Shown: piece by piece, positions 24,963 through 32,658 of the stretch
How positions within the stretch are numbered: position 1 is the stretch's first letter
How the letters are laid out: each line of letters opens with the position of its first letter
DNA from: GCA-002722245 sp964230605
GTDB lineage: Bacteria; Bacteroidota; Bacteroidia; Flavobacteriales_C; GCA-002722245
Reading direction: 5' to 3'
Length of the DNA: 41,820 nt
NCBI GenBank assembly: GCA_964230605.1
Contig: CAXRIN010000115.1
Span: forward strand, 1-41,820
Translations under genes and position numbers: made by a program
The notes under the pieces: generated by a model
Databases searched by the model: none
The model's input: only the letters and a program-made list of their open reading frames with translations
Told to the model about the DNA's origin: nothing

Positions 24963-25373
24963 TTAGGTTATGATGTTGTGCCAGCTTTGGAAATCATCGG
25001 TATCCAATTCGGCTCTCATTCTATCGGTTAGAGTCTCCCCAAACTTTTGTCGGTAAGCATCTGCGATGGAACTAAAATTCTTTTTAGACTGGTAAGCAAG
25101 TTTATCAATCGCATCCTCATCTGTTCCATCAAAATCAATCATCCAACTCACACCACTAGGATTGGAAGCCGAACGGTACTGCTGAGCGATTTGGTTCACA
25201 TCTTGCGTTTCATTGTTATCAAATTGACGCTCTTTTCTTTGGCGGATCATTTTGCGAATTCTACCACGGAAAAATAAGAGTATAACCAGTATCAAAAGAA
25301 TGATTCTGATGTACTTATTGGATAACAACTTCTTTGCACCAACCCCAGCTGCTTTAATTACTTTTGGATTCAT
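24963..25373 (-). CDS. Membrane-anchored protein with one annexin-like repeat
   Basis: 136 residues: a basic N-terminus, one membrane segment (about 22-36), a basic patch (RQRKERQ), a short linker, then a C-terminal domain starting DGTDEDAIDKLAY and continuing through IADAYRQKFGETL to LDTDDFQSW. This follows the annexin repeat pattern (GTDE, then aYxxxfgxxL, then an acidic residue about 40 positions after the Gly). Annexin repeats bind phospholipid through calcium, and one repeat here is unusual because the classical proteins have four. It lies within the virus-like operon, 23 bases after the preceding gene. Confidence 0.6.
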   Translation of the reverse strand: MNPKVIKAAGVGAKKLLSNKYIRIILLILVILLFFRGRIRKMIRQRKERQFDNNETQDVNQIAQQYRSASNPSGVSWMIDFDGTDEDAIDKLAYQSKKNFSSIADAYRQKFGETLTDRMRAELDTDDFQSWHNIIT

Positions 25374-25395
25374 AACCTATTTTTATATTAATGTA

Positions 25396-25650
25396 TTAAC
25401 CGAATTTTTGAAAAGCCTTTCTAGCTATTCCAATGTAATCGGTCATTGATAATTCTTTTCCTTCCTCTGGTGCTACTTCTTTAATGAAATCTACTATTTC
25501 AGGGTGCTCAACTACCACATCTACAGCTTGTAAAAAGTCATCATGCGATAGGTGGTCTTGCAAGTCCTGAAAGGCTTGTAGTTTTTCCTCTAACTGCTCT
25601 TGGTTTTCAGCTTCCACTTGGAGACTGATATTGAATATCTTGTTGCTCAT
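25396..25650 (-). CDS. Small acidic helical protein
   Basis: 84 residues, acidic and helical (AENQEQLEEKLQAFQDLQDHL), with no membrane segment. Its start overlaps the end of the previous coiled-coil gene by 44 bases in another frame, typical of compact phage operons. It is a possible chaperone or scaffold for its neighbour. No family was recognised. Confidence 0.6.
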   Translation of the reverse strand: MSNKIFNISLQVEAENQEQLEEKLQAFQDLQDHLSHDDFLQAVDVVVEHPEIVDFIKEVAPEEGKELSMTDYIGIARKAFQKFG

Positions 25651-26494
25651 CTTCCTCTAAATTGTCTTCGTTAATAATTTCAGTTTCTTGCACTTCGGGT
25701 TCACTTTCAATTGTGAAATTCACCTTTCTGCGCGGTTTGGGTTCTTCTGCTTTAGGCTCTTCTTGTTTTGCTTCTCCAACAGGTAAGTCATCTTTCTTTA
25801 AAAAGAACTCCTTTACTAGTCCACCAAGAACCGATGGCACTTGCTTGAGATAACCTTTTAAATCAGATTGAATTTCTTTTTTTCGCTCTTCATAAAGTGC
25901 TTCTTGGGCAGCTAGAGCTTGTTCTTTTTCCAAAACTTTCGCCTCTCTATCCTTGAGCATCATTTCCTTAAAAGTGAGGGTTTGCTCAAAGAGTTTATTC
26001 TGCAAATCCACTTTCATTTTTTCCTCCTTGAGTTCATGCTCTCGGCGGATTCCTTGTAGTTGCATTTCCATTTCCTGACGGAAATAATCAATGTTTGCCG
26101 TTTCAATTTTAGGCTCTGACTCTTGAGGCATTGGAGTAGCTAAGTTGATATTCACATTCCCGTTTTTATCCACCTTATGCGCTACACCATTTATGCGTAC
26201 TTCCTCTGGCTCTTCCTCAACAGGATCAACCCATTCAATTTCATCATTAATGCGAATAAACATCGGTGGGTTTTGTCGGGAACTTTGTTCATTGGTTCCG
26301 TACTTCACTTGCACCTCTACATCTACATTATCACTAATGATTTTATCCAGTAGTTCCGAAAAGCTTTTCCCCTCTGGATTGTCATCAGAGGAAACAATGG
26401 TTATCCCGTTTTCATCCTTGATGCTCCAGTATTTATAGCGCGTTATTTTGCGCTTAGCTAAATCGGATGCTATGTAGTTTTTAATCTTTCGCAT
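25607..26494 (-). CDS. Coiled-coil protein with beta N-terminus, likely structural
   Basis: 295 residues. The first 125 are beta-rich (KYWSIKDENGITIV, EVQVKYG, PPMFIRINDEIEWV, VRINGVAHKVDKNG). A long charged coiled coil follows (about 135-215), then a hydrophobic stretch (VPSVLGGLVKEFF) and an acidic, Pro-rich tail. This layout fits a spike, fibre or linker protein of a particle. It overlaps both neighbours (14 bases upstream, 44 downstream). The function is inferred from context only. Confidence 0.6.
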   Translation of the reverse strand: MRKIKNYIASDLAKRKITRYKYWSIKDENGITIVSSDDNPEGKSFSELLDKIISDNVDVEVQVKYGTNEQSSRQNPPMFIRINDEIEWVDPVEEEPEEVRINGVAHKVDKNGNVNINLATPMPQESEPKIETANIDYFRQEMEMQLQGIRREHELKEEKMKVDLQNKLFEQTLTFKEMMLKDREAKVLEKEQALAAQEALYEERKKEIQSDLKGYLKQVPSVLGGLVKEFFLKKDDLPVGEAKQEEPKAEEPKPRRKVNFTIESEPEVQETEIINEDNLEEDEQQDIQYQSPSGS

Positions 26495-26867
26495 TTCTAA
26501 TTAGTTTTAATCGGATTACCCTTAATTGAAAAACAGGTGTTGATCCCGTGTGCTCAATGGTTACATTGCTTTGGAATCGCTTCACTAGTCCGCTTTCGTA
26601 ATATCTTGCCCCTCCGTTATCAGGATGAATGAAAACACTGGTATTATCCACAAAGAATTGAAAAGACTCTAATCCCGATCGAAAACGAGTGTAAAAATTC
26701 CCTGATTGACGGGCTTGAAAATGATACAAATACACGATTTCATCATTCTTTACTTCAATCCTTTTGGGAGATAATAAATACTCATCTTCGATGGTGTAAT
26801 CATCATAATCCCTGTGGCGTAAATCCTGCAAAATGTATTGCTGTAATATGAAATCGCTGGTTCTCAT
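26481..26867 (-). CDS. Beta-rich small protein, candidate minor capsid or vertex protein
   Basis: 128 residues. After a short helix the chain alternates hydrophobic and polar residues in strands about 6-10 long (EIVYLYHF, SFQFFVDNTSVFI, NVTIEHT, VFQLRVIRLKLI). It is the fourth of four consecutive beta-rich genes. The last strand pair looks like the closing BIDG strands of a jelly roll, judged by eye. It begins 2 bases after the preceding stop and overlaps the next gene by 14 bases. Confidence 0.55.
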   Translation of the reverse strand: MRTSDFILQQYILQDLRHRDYDDYTIEDEYLLSPKRIEVKNDEIVYLYHFQARQSGNFYTRFRSGLESFQFFVDNTSVFIHPDNGGARYYESGLVKRFQSNVTIEHTGSTPVFQLRVIRLKLIRNAKD

Positions 26868-26869
26868 TT

Positions 26870-27187
26870 TTAATCCTCTTGCTCAACTATGAAATAAATA
26901 CTCGCTTGGTACATCTGACTATAATTGTCTGATCGAACCCTTCCATAAATCGGTTTTCCATTTAGCGGAATATCCACCTTCACTTTATTGGTATTGGCGC
27001 GCATATACCCTAGCACGATCATCAGATCATTAATGATTTCACCCTTTTCATTGGCGATTGTGAGGAAACAATTATGCCCCATAATAATCCCCTTGATGCG
27101 CTTCATTTTACCATCTGGTTGAAAGGTAAATTTGTAAGCACCGTAGGACTCTAAATCCTTATATGCTCTTACGATTCTCGTTTTCAA
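26870..27187 (-). CDS. Beta-rich small protein, candidate capsid-associated
   Basis: 105 residues, beta strands throughout (AYKFTFQPDG, IKGIIMGHNCFLTIAN, KVKVDIPLNGKPIYG, ASIYFIVEQ), with no membrane segment or catalytic motif. It overlaps the preceding gene by 29 bases, which points to coupled translation and a shared assembly. A single beta-sandwich of this size beside similar proteins suggests a penton or minor coat role (inference). Confidence 0.55.
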   Translation of the reverse strand: MKTRIVRAYKDLESYGAYKFTFQPDGKMKRIKGIIMGHNCFLTIANEKGEIINDLMIVLGYMRANTNKVKVDIPLNGKPIYGRVRSDNYSQMYQASIYFIVEQED

Positions 27188-27530
27188 GTCGCAGATATAC
27201 TTTTAAAGTGAAAGGATATAGCGGAGATGTTCCACCGTCCTTAAATTCTAATTCAATCTTTTTGCCTTTGGCCTCCACATCTTCCAATCCGAAAAACCGA
27301 TCACTCGGCCTTACAAAATTGTTAGCCTGTAAAAACACCAATTCAAAACCACGTGGAAACAACTCCTTACCATCAATTGCAGAATATTCAAGCGAAGATT
27401 GGAAAGTGAAGAAATCAACCACCGCCATACCCGTTAGGTACTTAAAGTCTTTATCCAGATAATCACTGAATCTTACCGATTGGTTGGGCTCACTTACAAT
27501 TGCCTCTAATATTTGATATTTCTGCGCCAT
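27159..27530 (-). CDS. Beta-rich small protein, jelly-roll-like
   Basis: 123 residues. Strands visible are YLTGMAVVDFF, SLEYSAIDGKELF, FELVFLQANNFV, KKIELEFKDG and FTLKVYLRLEN. The IDGKELFPRGF motif and the final YPFTLKVYLRL strand resemble the last strands of single jelly-roll coat proteins (by eye). It begins 2 bases after the 61-residue gene and overlaps the next by 29 bases. Candidate coat or spike component. Confidence 0.55.
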   Translation of the reverse strand: MAQKYQILEAIVSEPNQSVRFSDYLDKDFKYLTGMAVVDFFTFQSSLEYSAIDGKELFPRGFELVFLQANNFVRPSDRFFGLEDVEAKGKKIELEFKDGGTSPLYPFTLKVYLRLENENRKSI

Positions 27531-27532
27531 GA

Positions 27533-27718
27533 TTAGTTAAATTTTACTCCAAAAAGAATAGCGTTATGCACTTTCATTCCCTTTTGAGTGGTTTTAATAG
27601 TTCGAGCTAGTTTTTGAATATCCTCCTGACTCATTGCCAAAATGGTATCCAAAACGCCCTCCACCGAATTCATTTCATCCAGTTTTGCTTGTAATTCAGC
27701 TTTTGTTAAATCTGCCAT
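27533..27718 (-). CDS. Small helical protein between coat-like genes
   Basis: 61 residues, helical (TKAELQAKLDEMNSVEGVL), with a short beta end (HNAILFGVKFN). It lies between the two coat-like genes in the tight operon, 68 bases after one and 2 bases before the next. A scaffold or internal protein is plausible. No family was recognised. Confidence 0.55.
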   Translation of the reverse strand: MADLTKAELQAKLDEMNSVEGVLDTILAMSQEDIQKLARTIKTTQKGMKVHNAILFGVKFN

Positions 27719-27786
27719 TTTCTTTAGTTTTTTGAAATGGAGCTGGGGCTTTCACCTTCCCAACTCCACTTTCATTTCTACTCATT

Positions 27787-28422
27787 TTAGTAACCGTAAA
27801 CAACCGTTCCTTCAAAGAACACTTTCAAGAAACCAGGCACCTGATTTGGGAAAGTAACATTGAACTCTAAAGGAGTCTGTGGTTCGATAATTTTTGGATT
27901 GTTCAGCACATAAGTTCCAAACTGCTGCTGGGTTCTGTAACCGTACATTGAATCATGGAATTTTCTCATTGGCATTTTCTCAAACACCTTCTTTCCATTA
28001 ATTTCCATATCCCATTCGCCATTCAAAAAATCAGGCATTCCACTATGGGTGTATGTCCCGTTAATATCGGCTTGATCCCACAATAATCTGATAGCAGAAA
28101 GCACCAAATATCTGTCTTTCCCCAGCTTTCCACCATCAATATTATTGAGCCCAATTTGCTCAGATTGAGACGGCTTAATCATCTCACATCTGTTCCCTTG
28201 AATCTCAGCAGTGGAGTAATATGGAGCATCAGAAATTTGAGCTCTACCACTCATTAATGCCTTTTGAATGTTTCTTGGAAGCTTGTGTACTCTTTCCAAA
28301 AACTGTTTTCTAAATCTTGAAGCACCAATTTCACCTCTTACAGCTTTTCTTAATTGTTGCCCACGTGCGCCTACTTGTCCTAAGCCAGCTATCACGATTT
28401 CCTCGTTGGTTAATTCTTCCAT
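27787..28422 (-). CDS. Candidate major capsid protein (jelly-roll-like) of the virus-like module
   Basis: 211 residues. A short acidic N-terminal segment ends in IAGLGQVGARG, then a basic helical arm, then a beta-rich domain (about 65-211) with strands such as RYLVLSAIRLLW, EWDMEINGKKVF, PLEFNVTF and FLKVFFEGTVVYG. The IEPQTPLEFNVTFPN turn before the last strand is common in jelly-roll coat proteins (judged by eye, not by search). Of the coat-like genes in the operon it is the largest, and it lies next to the multidomain protein. The N-terminal GLG motif also occurs repeatedly in that protein. A coat role is inference, and no known coat family was recognised. Confidence 0.5.
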   Translation of the reverse strand: MEELTNEEIVIAGLGQVGARGQQLRKAVRGEIGASRFRKQFLERVHKLPRNIQKALMSGRAQISDAPYYSTAEIQGNRCEMIKPSQSEQIGLNNIDGGKLGKDRYLVLSAIRLLWDQADINGTYTHSGMPDFLNGEWDMEINGKKVFEKMPMRKFHDSMYGYRTQQQFGTYVLNNPKIIEPQTPLEFNVTFPNQVPGFLKVFFEGTVVYGY

Positions 28423-28491
28423 TTTTTAATTGGATTTATAGTTATACAAAGTCTTAAATCATTACTTCTAAATGCCTGCGGATGCTATCCG

Positions 28492-31400
28492 CTAGATCAT
28501 TTTTGCAGCCTTCTTTAGCAGCGTTGAATACTTAGCCCTTGGGCTTTTCTTTTGAAGTTGCTTAGCCTTGTCGTGCATTGCTCTCAACCTGTTGGCATTA
28601 CTTCTTCTGGAAACCCTAGTTTTCTTAATGGATTTAGAAGGCACTCTGATAATGGTTGTGCTTCCTCTTCCAATAGCTTTGGGTCTGCCTTTTAAAGTGC
28701 TTCGGGTTGATCGTCTGGTAGTTGTTTTTCGTGCAATTCTTCTTTTAGGAGTAGCCGTTTTTCTTCTGTTTCTAGCCCTAGTTCTTGCCGCCTTGATTCC
28801 AGCTAAAGAGCGTTTCTTTTTCTTTGAAATTTTCTTCCAAGCAATCAAAATCACAAGGGCGGTAATTCCACCAACTCCCACGATGATGATTTTCTTTTTG
28901 TGTTTAACAAAGAAGGTTTTTACTTTTTGGAAAAAGCCTTGATTTTGACTTTCTTCCATGGCTCTTAATGATGGTACATCATCTCTGAATGCAGTTGGTA
29001 GACTTACATTCGCAGATGTGTTTGATGAACTTTTATTTTGCATAGCTGTTTTAACATTTTTAAATAATTTGGCTGGATTGATTTTAGAAAGTAGGCGTTT
29101 AGCAAAGGCTAAAAATCCACTAGCTGCCGCAGTTGTTGTTGCAGTAACCGCAACACCTAAATCACCACTTAATCGCAGACCTGTTTTCTTTGCAGCTCTT
29201 CCTTTTACAATCGCGTTTTTGAACTTATCGGCTTTTCCTCCAATGCGGGTATAGAACTTCTCGGCTTGGTTTTTCGCATTTACCAGTTTGCGGTACTCAG
29301 TCATATCAAGCCCCTGCGCTTGTGCTTGATTTGGGGTTAAGTAACCATAGATTAATCTACCAGCAATTTTCATGGTATTTAACCTTAAAGCCAATAAAAT
29401 GGCATTTCGCATTGCGATAGTTGCGGGGTTATACCTCACTACTCCCTTCACCACTTTTTTAAGTCCTGTTCCAACTTTTTTGAATACCCTTTTGAGTCTA
29501 CCTCTTCTTCTCACTCTCCCAAGTCCATCCAAATCCTCTTCATCTAAAATCTCTGCCATGATGCTATCGCTCATGTCGATTTTAGCAAGGAAAATTGGCT
29601 CATCATCCAGTCCGCTTAAATCATCCTCTGCCTGATCTAATTCATCCAAACTAAGGGCAATTGATTTGTAGAAATTTTGATAACCCTGACTGTTTTCAAT
29701 CGCATCACTAATCACGTTCATGCGCTCATTAGGATCATCCCATGATTCCATTACATCATTCATCATTTCCAATTCCTCTTGGACATTGATGGTTTGACTT
29801 AAAACCGTTGGGTTTTGTAATTCCTTTTGCAATAAAACTTTGGCTTTGTTAACCTCTGCAAGAATTCCTCTTTCAATCAAATCAGCCGCTTCACCTCCCG
29901 ACAAAACAATATCTGCCTCGTCTTCAGAATCAACCTCACCCAAACCCGATAGGAAATGAGCTTCCAAAATATCATCCTCTTCATCATCAATTCCAGATAA
30001 TGAAAATGGCTGATTTAATTCCTCCATCAAATCTTGCTTTAACTCTGCCTCGGGATTCATTTCTGCCTGTCCAATGCCCGATAATTCGTGTAAATCCATT
30101 TTTATAATTTTTAAATCAATAATTGGTTGTGCTTCATAGTTGAAGCGCGGTATTTCAGGGACAACATCGATGATGAACTCATTCCCGAATTCATCAAAGG
30201 CTACTGGATATATGTGTTGAAATTTTCCTTTTGTTTTGTATGCAGCAACGCGGTATTCGTGCGGTATTTTTAGGTTGATAAGTAGAGCACTAACAAGGAT
30301 CGTGTAATCATCACAATCAATCCCAAATCGCTCATCTTCTAATCCTTTTGCTCCATCAACTAAACTTCTTGACGGCGTGCGCAATTCCTCAAGTCCATTG
30401 GCATCTAGTTTATAAGAAGTATGCTCTCTTAAATAATCCCAAATGTTCTGAGCGGTTTCTCTTACCGATCTTCCTTGAAGCTCATCGGCAAGTTCCGAAA
30501 CCTGATAAGCATCACGAATCGCAATACGTTTAATGTTCTCTAGCGTATCATCTAAATCGGCGTTTTCTTTAATGGTTTTTCTAAGTCCTTTGTAGCCTAT
30601 AATTGGCAAATCAACACCATCTAAACCGCCGTTTTTAAAAACCTCAAATGCCTTTTTATAAAGCTGATTCATTAATGAACCAACTTTCATTAAAAGCGGA
30701 ACATCAGGATAAGCTGGACCTCCAGCACCAGCCACTAAGAAGTGGTTTTTAATCCCTAATCCGTTTAGCTTTAATTTCACCCAAACCTCCGATGCGCGGG
30801 CGAAAACCTCATTTCTTCTGTTCCAATATTCTTCCTTTTTGGAGATTGATTCATTGAACTTTGTTTCCGCACCACGATGATCGAAGTATAGGATATTGAA
30901 AAACGATTCAAATTGTTGCTCGAACCAGTTGCCACTTTGAGCAATCGATTCATCAAAGCCTTTTCTGGTAGTCCGTCCACCAGATACAAACTTTTGTGTT
31001 TTCCCACCTGTGTAAAATGAAATCACATTATCCACAGCATGAGCATATTCATGGGCTAAAACTCCTATTCCTTGAGTTTTAGTAATATTTATAACCGAGT
31101 ATGGAGTTGCTTCATAATGACCAGCTGCACCTCCTTTTCCACGAGCTCCAAGGGCAATGGATAGTTTTCCATCCAGACCAATTTGATGATCTTTTATCTT
31201 GAAAATCTTCGCTAAATGATGAAGAGAAAGCATGGTTGCATACAGGAAATTGGCTCTATCCTCCTGATTCATCCAATTCCCAAACTCAATGCTTCTTAAA
31301 TTAAAATGCTTTAATCCTTCATTGGAATCATGCAGCCAAGCATGGTTCAACACCTCATTTACACCAATGAACTGTTTGGGGAATAATCTGGGTGCATCCT

Positions 31401-31512
31401 CACCGCTCCAATGCGCATCAATTCTTCCACCGTCCACAATTCTACCAGCATCCTCAATTTTGCCCATTGATTCAGGTTCAAACTCATTCCATATGTCTAG
31501 GTTCTCATTCAT
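28492..31512 (-). CDS. Large multidomain virion protein: zincin-like, papain/transglutaminase-like, membrane and basic tail
   Basis: 1006 residues in distinct zones. Residues 90-260 form a zincin-like domain with HEYAH at 154-158, like the LPD-type domains of phage polyvalent proteins. Residues 320-460 form a transglutaminase/papain-like domain with Cys400 (IDCDD), His433 (FQHIYPV) and Asp449 (FIIDVV). Residues 475-665 are acidic linkers with six LSGxG-like motifs (477, 505, 521, 537, 632, 661). Residues 666-870 form a basic, partly hydrophobic region with a RYNPATIAMRNAI stretch. A membrane segment lies at about 876-894, and 901-1006 is a very basic Arg/Lys tail. It may be a polyprotein cut during assembly, with peptidase, membrane-active and DNA-binding parts. 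It is the longest gene of the operon. Confidence 0.7.
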   Translation of the reverse strand: MNENLDIWNEFEPESMGKIEDAGRIVDGGRIDAHWSGEDAPRLFPKQFIGVNEVLNHAWLHDSNEGLKHFNLRSIEFGNWMNQEDRANFLYATMLSLHHLAKIFKIKDHQIGLDGKLSIALGARGKGGAAGHYEATPYSVINITKTQGIGVLAHEYAHAVDNVISFYTGGKTQKFVSGGRTTRKGFDESIAQSGNWFEQQFESFFNILYFDHRGAETKFNESISKKEEYWNRRNEVFARASEVWVKLKLNGLGIKNHFLVAGAGGPAYPDVPLLMKVGSLMNQLYKKAFEVFKNGGLDGVDLPIIGYKGLRKTIKENADLDDTLENIKRIAIRDAYQVSELADELQGRSVRETAQNIWDYLREHTSYKLDANGLEELRTPSRSLVDGAKGLEDERFGIDCDDYTILVSALLINLKIPHEYRVAAYKTKGKFQHIYPVAFDEFGNEFIIDVVPEIPRFNYEAQPIIDLKIIKMDLHELSGIGQAEMNPEAELKQDLMEELNQPFSLSGIDDEEDDILEAHFLSGLGEVDSEDEADIVLSGGEAADLIERGILAEVNKAKVLLQKELQNPTVLSQTINVQEELEMMNDVMESWDDPNERMNVISDAIENSQGYQNFYKSIALSLDELDQAEDDLSGLDDEPIFLAKIDMSDSIMAEILDEEDLDGLGRVRRRGRLKRVFKKVGTGLKKVVKGVVRYNPATIAMRNAILLALRLNTMKIAGRLIYGYLTPNQAQAQGLDMTEYRKLVNAKNQAEKFYTRIGGKADKFKNAIVKGRAAKKTGLRLSGDLGVAVTATTTAAASGFLAFAKRLLSKINPAKLFKNVKTAMQNKSSSNTSANVSLPTAFRDDVPSLRAMEESQNQGFFQKVKTFFVKHKKKIIIVGVGGITALVILIAWKKISKKKKRSLAGIKAARTRARNRRKTATPKRRIARKTTTRRSTRSTLKGRPKAIGRGSTTIIRVPSKSIKKTRVSRRSNANRLRAMHDKAKQLQKKSPRAKYSTLLKKAAKMI

Positions 31513-31515
31513 TGA

Positions 31516-31803
31516 TTAGCTTATGAGCTGTTTTAATTTTCTGCATTCTTCCTCCACGTTTTCTAAGCGTTCGTGGACTTGGTTTATCTTTTCTTTATTG
31601 GCAGAAATGCCTTGTTCAATGCCTTTGTTGATATGGGTTTCCAAAACCTTAACCGCTTGATTTAATTGGTAGATGTAATCGGTTAGTTGGCGAATAGCCT
31701 CCTTAATTTCTTTGTGCGCTACTTTGAGCCAAAAACCAATTAATCCAACAATAGTGGAAAGCAAAACAGACGATATGATTACTAGCATTTCCTCTCTCAT
31801 CAC
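31516..31803 (-). CDS. Small membrane protein with coiled coil
   Basis: 95 residues: one N-terminal membrane segment (about 7-27, VIISSVLLSTIVGLIGFWL) followed by a long charged coiled coil to the end. It starts 4 bases inside the end of the preceding gene and is followed 3 bases later by the large multidomain gene. It is a likely membrane component of the particle or of assembly (inference). Confidence 0.65.
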   Translation of the reverse strand: MMREEMLVIISSVLLSTIVGLIGFWLKVAHKEIKEAIRQLTDYIYQLNQAVKVLETHINKGIEQGISANKEKINQVHERLENVEEECRKLKQLIS

Positions 31804-32318
31804 ACCGTAATTTTTTCGTTTATATCCACCTTTAAACCTTCGGCAACCACGAAACCTTTTAGTAGCAATGGGATTCCGTAGTTGCCTGTGGTTAAATAGT
31901 TCGCGCCAACGTTTGCAACTCCCCCTGCTTGCTTAATGATATTCTTGAGTTGTTGTGAGGAGAGCAGATAAGTCAGCGGGAAAATATTGTTCTGACTTGG
32001 CTCAATAGTAATTGGCTGGGAAAGTGGATTTTGAGGAGAGGCGATTAGATTTCCCTTTTCATCAAACACATCAATACTGATCTGTTGAACCTCAAATTCA
32101 CTAGGCGAAAAGTTCCCAATATTCAGCTTGATTGAAGTAGCAATTTCACCAATAAGATTGGTAAGTTTCAGCTTTGGAAATGAAACACCATCCACACCAA
32201 CTTTAATCCTTTTGGAATGGCGATATTTCTTTACGTATGAATATCCTTTCTTCCCAAGAACAATTAAAACTATTACTATCACAAGCGTTATGAGTTTTCG
32301 CATAATGCTAATGTGCAA
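31800..32318 (-). CDS. Membrane-anchored LEA14-like beta protein, first gene of the late operon
   Basis: 172 residues. One N-terminal membrane segment (about 6-22) and a basic patch are followed by a beta-sandwich region (SIKLNIGNFSPSEFEVQQIS, ending in a helical tail). The NFSPSEFEVQQI pattern is like LEA14/WHy-type domains, which bind or stabilise membranes or proteins. It is the first gene of the 14-gene minus-strand run, so the operon promoter should lie in the 340-base gap upstream. Confidence 0.6.
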   Translation of the reverse strand: MHISIMRKLITLVIVIVLIVLGKKGYSYVKKYRHSKRIKVGVDGVSFPKLKLTNLIGEIATSIKLNIGNFSPSEFEVQQISIDVFDEKGNLIASPQNPLSQPITIEPSQNNIFPLTYLLSSQQLKNIIKQAGGVANVGANYLTTGNYGIPLLLKGFVVAEGLKVDINEKITV

Positions 32319-32402
32319 TTATTCAATTCCTCAACTTGGAGTTCAAGGGAGTTCGAAAGAGTTAAAAGGAATTATTAGGAGTAATTAGTGATATTTAGTC
32401 TG

Positions 32403-32462
32403 TTTTGAGCTTGATATTGTGAGGTTGGATGTTGATTTTGAGCAGAATTAGTCAGTTTGAGC
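32403..32462. promoter_or_regulatory. TTTGAGC repeats in the late-operon control region
   Basis: TTTTGAGC at 32403-32410 and 32436-32443 and GTTTGAGC at 32455-32462, in the 340-base gap between the MORN lipoprotein and the late operon. The reverse complement GCTCAAAC lies at 36074-36081, just before the repressor gene. These are candidate sites for the repressor or an activator. I could not pick out a clear promoter in the gap. Confidence 0.4.
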
Positions 32463-32603
32463 AAATCACTTGCTACTACAAAAACTACAGGTTAATTCTC
32501 TTTCTATCCTTTAAATACTCTTTTATTTATTACTAATATAAAATATGTAGTATTGTAGTAGAAGTAGGAAAGACTAAAAGAAGAAATGAAATAAAGTTTA
32601 AAG

Positions 32604-32634
32604 CAAAAAAAAGCCCTAGTAAATACCAGAGCTC
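32604..32634 (-). terminator. Probable terminator after the MORN lipoprotein gene
   Basis: Imperfect stem AGCCCTAG / CCAGAGCT with two mismatches, followed on the minus strand by eight T bases. It lies 25 bases after the lipoprotein gene and so separates early/control genes from the late operon. Confidence 0.5.
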
Positions 32635-32658
32635 TTTTATTGATTAACTTAACAAGTT

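Noticed and set aside
28568..29635. Long hydrophobic plus-strand frames opposite the large virion protein
   Set aside because: They mirror the Lys/Arg-rich C-terminus of that protein, which reads as Leu/Phe on the other strand, so they are not separate membrane proteins.
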